A stretch of 13,572 nt of DNA from an uncultured Oscillospiraceae bacterium (GTDB lineage: Bacteria; Bacillota; Clostridia; Oscillospirales; Acutalibacteraceae). Position 1 is the first letter of the stretch. The number at the start of each line of letters is the position of its first letter. Shown here one piece after another: positions 1 through 5,120 of the stretch. The position numbers and the translations under genes were made by a program. The DNA is taken from the NCBI GenBank assembly GCA_910588415.1, contig CAJUPK010000048.1, forward strand, positions 1 through 13,572. Reading direction: 5' to 3'. The notes below the pieces were generated by a model. That model did not search any database, had not been told where the DNA came from, and was given only the letters and a program-made list of their open reading frames with translations.

Positions 1-396
1 CTTTCTGGCTGCCTGATGGGAATAGGCTCCCCGCACCCCCTGGCAGACCACCCGGCCCAGAGGGCTGGGCATCCGGCGGCTGGCGGTGCGCTCCAGCTCC
101 CGCAGCTCTGAGTCCCCAGTGAGCATCTGGTGCTGCCTGGCCCGGCTGATGGCCATGATGGACTGGTACAGAGCAGCCGCGCTGGCCCCCATGGCTCCGG
201 CTTTCTGGCTGACCCGCTCCAAGATCTCCCGCTCCCGCTGGACATTCAGCACAGGCGCGCCAGCCTGGCCCTTAATCTCCGCTACCCGCTGAGAACACTC
301 CATCCTCTTTAAAAACAGCGGCAGCAGCTGGCTGTCAATCCGGTCTATCTCCTCCCGCTCCCTGGCAAGCTTCTCCTGAAACTCTCTCTCGTCCAT
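1..396 (-). CDS. pheA: Bifunctional chorismate mutase / prephenate dehydratase (P-protein), 3' end cut by window edge
   Basis: Converts chorismate to prephenate and then to phenylpyruvate, the committed steps to phenylalanine, in the cytoplasm. Only the first 132 residues are in the window; the frame is open to base 1. Residues 8-95 are an AroQ-type chorismate mutase domain: comparison with the E. coli domain places the active-site basic residues at Arg14, Arg31, Lys42 and Arg54. The domain is followed after a linker by VVCQGVRGAYSHQAA (about 117-130), the characteristic start of the prephenate dehydratase domain. The start at 396 is preceded by AGAGGAGAG, a good ribosome binding site. It follows aroC on the same strand but is separated from it by 354 bases holding the tandem repeats, so it may be transcribed with aroA-aroC or partly uncoupled. 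The regulatory ACT domain, if present, lies outside the window. Identification is firm for the visible part. Confidence 0.93.
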   Translation of the reverse strand, partial: MDEREFQEKLAREREEIDRIDSQLLPLFLKRMECSQRVAEIKGQAGAPVLNVQREREILERVSQKAGAMGASAAALYQSIMAISRARQHQMLTGDSELRELERTASRRMPSPLGRVVCQGVRGAYSHQAARK

Positions 397-446
397 AGGC
401 TCTCTCCTCTTTTCTATGCGTTCTCCCTAGCCCTTTCTGCCGCCTA
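397..446 (-). promoter_or_regulatory. pheA 5' untranslated segment with ribosome binding site
   Basis: Short non-repeat spacer between the first repeat copy and the pheA start. It carries the GAGGAGAG ribosome binding site about 5 bases before the ATG. I see no clear -10/-35 pair here, so pheA is probably read from upstream, through the repeats. Confidence 0.5.
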
Positions 447-556
447 GCCAGGAGTTTTCCGGTACTCCTGCGCAGCAGGGGGCGGCCGCTTCGCAGCCGA
501 GGGAAACTCCGTGACTTGCCGGAGGCAATGTCATATAGTTTCCGCCAATCCACCCA
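447..556. repeat. Repeat unit 1 (complete, nearest pheA)
   Basis: Complete 110-base unit. Its inner hairpin at 483-499 has a C/A mismatch on the plus strand (G/U wobble on the minus strand), and its hairpin at 465-481 has a T/G wobble on the plus strand. The segment TATAGT (534-539) with GTGACT 17 bases before it resembles a weak plus-strand promoter. Confidence 0.85.
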
Positions 557-666
557 GCCAGGAGTTTTCCGGTACTCCTGCGCAGCAGGAGGCGGCTGCT
601 TCGCGGCCGAGGGAAACTCCGTGACTTGCCGGAGGCAATGTCATATAGTTTCCACCAATCCACCCA
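557..666. repeat. Repeat unit 2 (complete)
   Basis: Complete unit. The hairpin CTCCTGCGCAGCAGGAG (575-591) is a perfect 7-base-pair stem, and the next hairpin (593-609) has one T/G wobble on the plus strand. The same promoter-like GTGACT-17-TATAGT arrangement ends at 649. Confidence 0.85.
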
Positions 667-753
667 GCCAGGAGTTTTCCGGCACTCCTGCGCAGCAGGA
701 GGCGGCTGCTTCGCAGCCGAGGGAAACTCCGTGACTTGCCGAAGGCAATGTCA
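667..753. repeat. Repeat unit 3 (truncated, abuts the aroC stop codon)
   Basis: The three-way junction is intact, and both inner hairpins, CTCCTGCGCAGCAGGAG (685-701) and CGGCTGCTTCGCAGCCG (703-719), are perfect. The trailing hairpin (732-740 with 744-753) runs into TCA, the complement of the aroC TGA. The last 20 or so bases of the full unit, including TATAGT, are replaced by aroC coding sequence. Confidence 0.85.
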
Positions 754-1848
754 AAGTTTCCCGCTCTGGGCCAGCAATTCCACAGCCGCTATACAGGCCG
801 CTGCCTCTAAAGCCACCGCGGCCCTGGGCACAATGCAGGGGTCATGCCGCCCGGTCACCCGCAGCTTGGCGTTGGTCCCAGCCTGCAGGTCTACGGTGTC
901 CTGCTCCCGGCTGATGGACGGCGTGGGCTTAAACGCCGCGGAAAAAATCAGGGGCATACCGCTGGTAATCCCCCCCAAAATGCCCCCCGCGTGATTGGTT
1001 CGGGTTTTGATCTGCCCCGCCTCGTCCATATAGAAGGGGTCGTTGTTTTCACTGCCCAGCATCTCCGCCACCCGGAAGCCCGCCCCAAAGGACAGCCCCT
1101 TCACCGCCGGAATACCGAACACCAAAGAGGCGATCCGATTCTCCGCCCCGCCGAACATGGGGTCTCCCATTCCAGCGGGCAGGCCCAGAATGGCACATTC
1201 CACCAGGCCCCCTGCGCTGTTCTGGGCCATGCGGGCCTCTTCAATGGCGCCCCGCATCCCCTGCCGTACAGCTGGGTCAATCACCGGGAAGTATTCCCCG
1301 CTCAACCGTTCCAGCAGGGCAGGGGACAAGCCCACCGGGTCAAAGGGCCTGTCCTCCCCCTTGTACCCGGCGATTTTCCGCACATGGGCGCCCACCGTTA
1401 CTCCTCGCCGGGCCAGAAGCTGTCGGGCCACAGCCCCGGCAAACACCAGCGGGGCTGTCAGCCGCCCAGAAAAATGCCCGCCGCCCCGCACATCCTGGTA
1501 TCCGCCGTATTTCACCTGGGCCGTGTAATCCGCATGGCCAGGCCGGGGCAGGGTTTTCAGCTGGCTGTAATCCTTCGAGCGCTGGTTGGTATTCTCAATG
1601 ATGGCGCATAAGGGCGCGCCCGTGGTCACCCCGTCCAAAAGGCCGCAGAGCACCCGGGGCTGGTCCGCCTCCTTCCGGGTGGTGGACGTGGGGTCCTGTC
1701 CCGGAGCCCGGCGGGCCATTTGGGCCAGCAGCTGCTCCCAGTCCAGAGGCTCTCCTGGGGGCAGTCCCTCTATATTCACTCCAATGGCCTCTGTATGGCT
1801 GCCTCCAAAAATCGATATGCGAAATCTCTCACCCCAGCTGGACGACAT
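751..1848 (-). CDS. aroC: Chorismate synthase
   Basis: Makes chorismate from EPSP by anti-1,4 elimination of phosphate, using reduced FMN; last step of the shikimate pathway. The protein has 365 residues, normal for the family. Seen along it: the N-terminal signature region GGSHTEAIGV (15-24), RPGHADYT (102-109), the clostridial-style RGGGHFSGRLTA (121-132) and a C-terminal RHDPCIVPR. The two histidines expected in catalysis match His18 and His105. The first signature is unusual: the normal GESHG is GGSHT here. The start overlaps the end of aroA by 20 bases, which suggests coupled translation. The stop codon TGA lies inside the last bases of a structured repeat, so the 3' end of the message enters stable hairpins immediately after the coding region. 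Identification is firm. Confidence 0.96.
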   Translation of the reverse strand: MSSSWGERFRISIFGGSHTEAIGVNIEGLPPGEPLDWEQLLAQMARRAPGQDPTSTTRKEADQPRVLCGLLDGVTTGAPLCAIIENTNQRSKDYSQLKTLPRPGHADYTAQVKYGGYQDVRGGGHFSGRLTAPLVFAGAVARQLLARRGVTVGAHVRKIAGYKGEDRPFDPVGLSPALLERLSGEYFPVIDPAVRQGMRGAIEEARMAQNSAGGLVECAILGLPAGMGDPMFGGAENRIASLVFGIPAVKGLSFGAGFRVAEMLGSENNDPFYMDEAGQIKTRTNHAGGILGGITSGMPLIFSAAFKPTPSISREQDTVDLQAGTNAKLRVTGRHDPCIVPRAAVALEAAACIAAVELLAQSGKL

Positions 1849-3148
1849 CCGCTACACCTCCCAAGCTTTTCAAATCCCGATAGAAATTCGGATAGGTCTT
1901 CTGTATGCTCCAAGGGTCCGTCACCCTTACGGGCCCGGCGCTGCGCAGGCCAGCTCCCGCCAGGGCCATCAGTACCCGATGGTCGTTCTGGCCCTGGGCC
2001 AGTCCCCCGGCAAAGCGCTCCACCCCCTGAATGACCAGCTCGTCCCCCTCTGCCCTGGCCTGGCCGCCCAGGGCGTTGATGGCCGCCTCCATGGCTGCCA
2101 GCCGGTCGCTCTCCTTCAGGCGCAGCCGCCCGGCATTGACAAAACGGGTCTCTCCCTGGCTCAAGGCCCCGCAGACCGAGGCCGCCGGCACCATGTCCGT
2201 AATCTGGGATACGTCCAGCTTCTGGCCCCGAAGGCCCCCAAAAGGGACGTCTGGGTGCTGGTTTTGGGCTGCCAGCACTCCGTTCTCCCACCAGATATCC
2301 AGCCCAAACCGGCCAAACACCTCTACGCAGGCCCGGTCCCCCTGCAGGGAATTCCGGTCCAGCCCTGCCAGCCGCACCGCCGCTCCCTGGGGGGACAGCG
2401 CCGCTAGGTTTAAAAAGAACGCTGCCTGGGACCAGTCTCCCTCCACCGTATATTCCCCTAGGGAATATACCTGGTTCCCCGGCGTCTGCCAGCCCTGGCC
2501 GCTGTCCGGCAGGCACAGGCCGCAGTCCCGCAAAATGGCCAGGGTCATGTCCACATAGCCCCGAGATTCCAGCGGCGAGGTCAGCTCTATACGGCTGTCC
2601 CCTGGCAGTAGAGGCAGGGCCATCAGCAGTCCCGTGACAAACTGGGAGCTGATATTCCCCGGCAGGCTGTACAGCCCGGGGGTCAGCCTGCCCTCTATCT
2701 CCAGAGGAAGCCCCCCCTGGCTGCGGAAGGCCACCCCGTGCTCTGGCAACAGCTGGCCGTACACCCCAATAGGCCGCTGGGGCAGACGGCCCCGGCCCGT
2801 AAAGCGCCAGCGGCCCCCCAAGGCCGCCGCTATAGGGATGATGAACCGCAGCAGAGAGCCGGATTCCCCGCAGTCGATCTCTCCCTCCTGGGCAAGCCTG
2901 TCCGGCGTGCTGACCGCCACCGTGCGCTCCGCCGGGTCCACCCGCACCTGGGCCCCCAGGGCTCTGGCAGCTCTCAGCGTGGCGGCAATATCCTCGCTGT
3001 CCTCTATGCCCCTGACCAGCGACTCCCCCGGCGAGAGGGCCGCGCAAAGCAGCGCCCGGATAGCCGCTGACTTGCTGGGCGGCACAACCACGTTTCCCCC
3101 GGAAAACCCCGGGCCATACTGTACTTGCAGCATATCTGTATCACCCAT
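1829..3148 (-). CDS. aroA: 3-phosphoshikimate 1-carboxyvinyltransferase (EPSP synthase)
   Basis: Joins phosphoenolpyruvate to shikimate-3-phosphate. 439 residues from the outer ATG, close to the usual 430. Family landmarks, by alignment to the E. coli enzyme: PPSKS with Lys26, the CGESGSLLRF loop (93-102) keeping the glycine equivalent to Gly96 and Arg101, GNISSQF (164-170), the catalytic Asp318 in ITDMVPAA, LKESDRL with Lys345/Glu346/Arg349, NDHRV with Arg391 and IQKTYP with Lys417. The active site therefore looks complete. Two starts are possible: 3148 (no clear ribosome binding site) and 3133, which has GGTGAT six bases upstream and gives an N-terminus nearer the E. coli length. It is the first gene of the aro operon and has a good promoter 140 bases upstream. 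The glyphosate response cannot be deduced safely from these residues. Confidence 0.96.
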   Translation of the reverse strand: MGDTDMLQVQYGPGFSGGNVVVPPSKSAAIRALLCAALSPGESLVRGIEDSEDIAATLRAARALGAQVRVDPAERTVAVSTPDRLAQEGEIDCGESGSLLRFIIPIAAALGGRWRFTGRGRLPQRPIGVYGQLLPEHGVAFRSQGGLPLEIEGRLTPGLYSLPGNISSQFVTGLLMALPLLPGDSRIELTSPLESRGYVDMTLAILRDCGLCLPDSGQGWQTPGNQVYSLGEYTVEGDWSQAAFFLNLAALSPQGAAVRLAGLDRNSLQGDRACVEVFGRFGLDIWWENGVLAAQNQHPDVPFGGLRGQKLDVSQITDMVPAASVCGALSQGETRFVNAGRLRLKESDRLAAMEAAINALGGQARAEGDELVIQGVERFAGGLAQGQNDHRVLMALAGAGLRSAGPVRVTDPWSIQKTYPNFYRDLKSLGGVADVVQLG

Positions 3149-3153
3149 TTTCT

Positions 3154-3276
3154 CTATGGTCTGACCGGGCGCGAATAGACGGCGCAGCCCCTGCTGAAAA
3201 TCTGGCCGCTGTCCGTTTCCCCGTGGGGTTTCCAGCCAATGCCCCCAAGCCCCGGTTCCTTTCCTTTTATATCCAT
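3154..3276 (-). CDS. Possible 40-residue leader ORF upstream of aroA (speculative)
   Basis: An ATG at 3276 opens a 40-codon frame ending in TAG at 3154, five bases before the outer aroA ATG. The predicted transcription start of the operon promoter falls within about 3-4 bases of this ATG, so the ORF would be leaderless or nearly so. It holds exactly one Trp, one Phe and one Tyr codon, not clustered as in a classical attenuator peptide. No recognisable domain. It may be chance, since GC-rich sequence opens short frames easily. Confidence 0.2.
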   Translation of the reverse strand: MDIKGKEPGLGGIGWKPHGETDSGQIFSRGCAVYSRPVRP

Positions 3277-3285
3277 TTCCTATAT

Positions 3286-3314
3286 ATTATACCAGCTGAA
3301 CCCCAGGCTTGCAA
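3286..3314 (-). promoter_or_regulatory. Promoter of the aroA-aroC(-pheA) operon
   Basis: On the minus strand TTGCAA (3314-3309), an exact 17-base spacer, then TATAAT (3291-3286) preceded by TGG, which makes an extended -10. Start of transcription is expected near 3279, leaving a 5' leader of about 130 bases before aroA. The leader holds only a small CCCC/GGGG hairpin and no T-box sequence that I can recognise. Confidence 0.75.
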
Positions 3315-3332
3315 GAAAAATGTCACAGGCGG

Positions 3333-3384
3333 CCCCTGGCGTCCTTCCATACTCCAGCCCCACTGGCAGGGGAGGCGCCAGGGG
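3333..3384. repeat. Inverted repeat between the two divergent promoters
   Basis: CCCCTGGCG (3333-3341) pairs perfectly with CGCCAGGGG (3376-3384); the intervening 34 bases contain a second CCCC/GGGG pairing. It sits between the aro promoter and the plus-strand promoter, so it should not be transcribed from either. It might be a regulator site or a relic terminator; the rest of the 337-base intergenic region (3149-3485) shows only the promoters, the aro leader and this element. Confidence 0.6.
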
Positions 3385-3434
3385 TTACAGCGGCAGTTCT
3401 GCAAGATATCTTTTCCAGCGCCGTCCAGAGCCTC

Positions 3435-3463
3435 TTGCTTTTTTCCCGGCAACCGTGTACAAT
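3435..3463 (+). promoter_or_regulatory. Likely promoter of the sugar O-acetyltransferase gene
   Basis: TTGCTT (3435-3440), 17 bases, TACAAT (3458-3463). Transcription would start near 3470, followed at once by the strong ribosome binding site AGGAGG (3473-3478), seven bases before the ATG at 3486. Confidence 0.55.
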
Positions 3464-3485
3464 GGTCTAAAAAGGAGGACTGCAT

Positions 3486-4148
3486 ATGACTGCCAACCAT
3501 ATAACAGACGAGGAAAAACGCATTGCCGCCGGGGTGCTGTTTTCCCCCGGCAACCCAGAGCTGAAGGCCATCAAGCTGAAAGCCCACAATCTGGACACCC
3601 GCTACAACGCCACCTTTGAGGATGAGACCGAAAAGCGGGAGGAGATCCTACGGGAACTCATCGGCCAGCTGGGCGAGGGTTCCCGGATTCAGGGGCCCAT
3701 CCAGTTTCACTATGGCGTACATACCACCATCGGCAAGCGCTTCTTTGGCAACTTTAATTTGACCGTTCAGGACGACGCCCATGTTACTATTGGAGATGAC
3801 TGCAATTTTGGGCCCAATGTCACTATCGTGACCCCTGTCCACCCCATGCTTCCCCAAGAGCGCAAAGAGCTCTATGCCCCGGACGGAACCCCCTGCCACC
3901 TGTGCTGGGCAAAGCCTGTGGTCATTGGCAACGACTGCTGGCTGGGCGCCAATGTGGTGGTCTGTCCCGGCGTGACCATTGGGGACGGCTGCGTCATCGG
4001 CGCGGGCAGCGTGGTCACCCGGGATATCCCTGCTGGCAGCTTTGCCGCCGGCAATCCCTGCCGGGTCATCCGGGCCATCACCGAGGAGGACAGCCTGGCC
4101 CATAAGCCGGACATTCTGGACTGCTACTCCGTTCAAAAGCCGGAATAG
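3486..4148 (+). CDS. Sugar O-acetyltransferase, maltose/galactoside acetyltransferase type (hexapeptide repeat)
   Basis: Transfers acetyl from acetyl-CoA to a sugar hydroxyl; the true acceptor is not known. 220 residues, a little longer than E. coli LacA/Maa (about 200). An N-terminal helical cap (1-65) precedes a left-handed beta-helix made of repeating hexapeptides such as VTIGDD, VVIGND, VTIGDG and CVIGAG (about 70-180). The catalytic histidine expected in this family is His119 in TPVHPM, within the LacA-like stretch that ends with the loop to residue 143. The C-terminal AAGNPCRVIR (187-196) is typical of the family. It has its own promoter and ribosome binding site and is divergent from the aro operon, so a role in aromatic synthesis is not implied. 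The family is certain, the substrate is not; such enzymes are often regarded as detoxifying non-metabolised sugars. Confidence 0.92.
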   Translation: MTANHITDEEKRIAAGVLFSPGNPELKAIKLKAHNLDTRYNATFEDETEKREEILRELIGQLGEGSRIQGPIQFHYGVHTTIGKRFFGNFNLTVQDDAHVTIGDDCNFGPNVTIVTPVHPMLPQERKELYAPDGTPCHLCWAKPVVIGNDCWLGANVVVCPGVTIGDGCVIGAGSVVTRDIPAGSFAAGNPCRVIRAITEEDSLAHKPDILDCYSVQKPE

Positions 4149-4382
4149 ACAGGCGGACCAGCAAAAGGGGCCAGAAGCCCGGTTTCCCGGTATAGTCTGT
4201 CCCCGCCGCGCCGGCATAGTCCGCCCAGCGCAAAAGAGGTAAAATATCTCTTTAGACCAGCCGCTTTTTAAGGGCGGTTTTACTATCATGCCCAGCATCG
4301 GCAAAGCACCTGAAAGACCGCTGGCCCAGGGGGCATACTATGCGCAGGGTTTATGAAAAGTTAGTTTTAAGGGGAGGAGCCT
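4149..4382. other. Intergenic region between acetyltransferase and TetR genes
   Basis: Contains a weak terminator-like hairpin (4261-4281), a separated inverted pair GGCGGAC/GTCCGCC (4153-4159 and 4218-4224), and the ribosome binding site GGGGAGGAG at 4371-4379. No convincing -10/-35 pair was found. A TetR operator, if the regulator controls itself, would be expected here, but no clear palindrome identifies it. Confidence 0.4.
4258..4284 (+). terminator. Weak candidate terminator after the acetyltransferase
   Basis: CCGC (4261-4264) pairs with GCGG (4274-4277), extendable by weak outer pairs, followed by TTTT. The stem is short, so termination would be partial at best. Confidence 0.3.
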
Positions 4383-4994
4383 ATGGGCAGAGCTCAGGAA
4401 AAAAAGCAGCGGAAACGCCAGGCCCTGCTGGATGCCGCTTACGAGCTGTTTCTGGACCAGGGACTGGAAAAAACCAGCATCGACAGTATCGTCAGCCGGG
4501 CCAAGGTGGCCAAAGGCACTTTTTACCTGTATTTTACAGACAAAGACGCCATCCTGCAGGCCCTGCTGTGGAAGATCAGCGACAACCTTTTTGACGAGGC
4601 CCTGGCAGAGACAAGCCAGCTGGAGGGGGCCAGCTTTACAGAAAAGCTGTTGTGCCTGGCAGACTACATGGTTGAGTATCTGCGCCGGAACACCCTTGTG
4701 CTGCGGCTGCTCCGGCACAACCTGCGCTGGCCCCGGATGGACGAGCTGGAGGAGACGGGCCAGCCGCCCCAGCTGCTGGTCAAGGCCTTCCGGGTCATAC
4801 GCTCCTGCCCAGAGCTGAAGGGCTGGGACGAGGGGGAGATCTATCAGGTTATGACCGCGCTGGTCAGCATGTGCGTCAGCATGTGCTACAGCTGTGTTAT
4901 CGAGCAGCGCCCGGATACCCTGGACAACATGAAGCCCGTCCTGTACACCATCATCAAAAAAAGCCTGCAGTACAGCCCGGGCAGCCCGCTTTAG
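4383..4994 (+). CDS. TetR/AcrR-family transcriptional regulator
   Basis: A dimeric DNA-binding repressor-type protein of 203 residues. Residues 10-60 form the TetR N-terminal domain: ALLDAAYELFLDQGLEKTSI then the helix-turn-helix IVSRAKVAKGTFYLYFTDKDAIL (about 36-58), with the typical GTFYLYF recognition-helix end. Residues 65-203 are the variable ligand-binding/dimerisation part and cannot be assigned to a ligand. That part has four cysteines, Cys142 and a cluster at 164, 168 and 171. The start at 4383 has GGGGAGGAG just upstream. The gene ends in a strong terminator. Nearest neighbours are the acetyltransferase upstream and rqcH facing it; neither is an obvious drug efflux target, so its regulon is not visible here. 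Confidence 0.93.
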   Translation: MGRAQEKKQRKRQALLDAAYELFLDQGLEKTSIDSIVSRAKVAKGTFYLYFTDKDAILQALLWKISDNLFDEALAETSQLEGASFTEKLLCLADYMVEYLRRNTLVLRLLRHNLRWPRMDELEETGQPPQLLVKAFRVIRSCPELKGWDEGEIYQVMTALVSMCVSMCYSCVIEQRPDTLDNMKPVLYTIIKKSLQYSPGSPL

Positions 4995-5050
4995 CCTATC
5001 TCACAGACCATTCCAGCGGCCGGAGCTGGACTGCTGAACCTCGCTTTTCT

Positions 5051-5100
5051 CAAGCAAACGAGCCCCGCACGTCCATGCGCAGGGCTCGTTTGCTTGTTTT
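5051..5100 (+). terminator. Strong intrinsic terminator of the TetR gene
   Basis: CAAGCAAACGAGCCC (5051-5065) pairs perfectly with its complement at 5082-5096, with a further CGCA/TGCG pairing inside, then TTTTCTCC. The minus-strand side is followed by AGAAAAGC, not a U-tract, so it acts mainly for plus-strand transcription. It lies in the gap between the convergent TetR and rqcH genes. Confidence 0.88.
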
Positions 5101-5120
5101 CTCCTATCCCACATTGCAGT

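Larger units (their letters stand above)
447..753. repeat. Array of three 110-base structured tandem repeats between aroC and pheA
   Basis: The 10-mer GGAGTTTTCC recurs at 451, 561 and 671, giving an exact 110-base period. Copies 1 and 2 are complete and differ at four positions; copy 3 differs from copy 2 at three positions and ends at the aroC stop codon. Each unit holds, on the plus strand, an outer stem (copy 1: 451-460 with 501-510) enclosing two hairpins (465-481 and 483-499), a three-way junction with almost no unpaired bases. It is followed by a separate hairpin with a one-base bulge (512-520 with 524-533). Because 110 is not a multiple of 3, no reading frame is kept from unit to unit, so the array is not a repeat protein. 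No U-tract follows the stems, so it is not a standard terminator. Function unknown; a dispersed structured non-coding element that expanded in place is the simplest reading. Confidence 0.9.

Noticed and set aside
447..753. CRISPR array
   Set aside because: Units are 110 bases, nearly identical over their whole length, with no variable spacers and no cas genes nearby.
447..753. Intrinsic terminator for aroC or a transposon
   Set aside because: No U-tract follows any of the stems on the minus strand, and there is no transposase or clear target-site duplication.
516..994. Small plus-strand ORFs running through the repeats and into aroC
   Set aside because: The 110-base period changes frame at each unit and there is no ribosome binding site; such ORFs are by-products of the structured repeat.
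1776..3047. 423-codon minus-strand open frame overlapping aroA
   Set aside because: Same strand, different frame from aroA; Gly/Ala/Arg/Pro-rich with no family features, while the aroA frame contains all catalytic residues.
3149..3280. T-box or classical trp-type attenuator in the aro leader
   Set aside because: The leader is only about 130 bases, the T-box core sequence is not recognised, and aromatic codons are not clustered.
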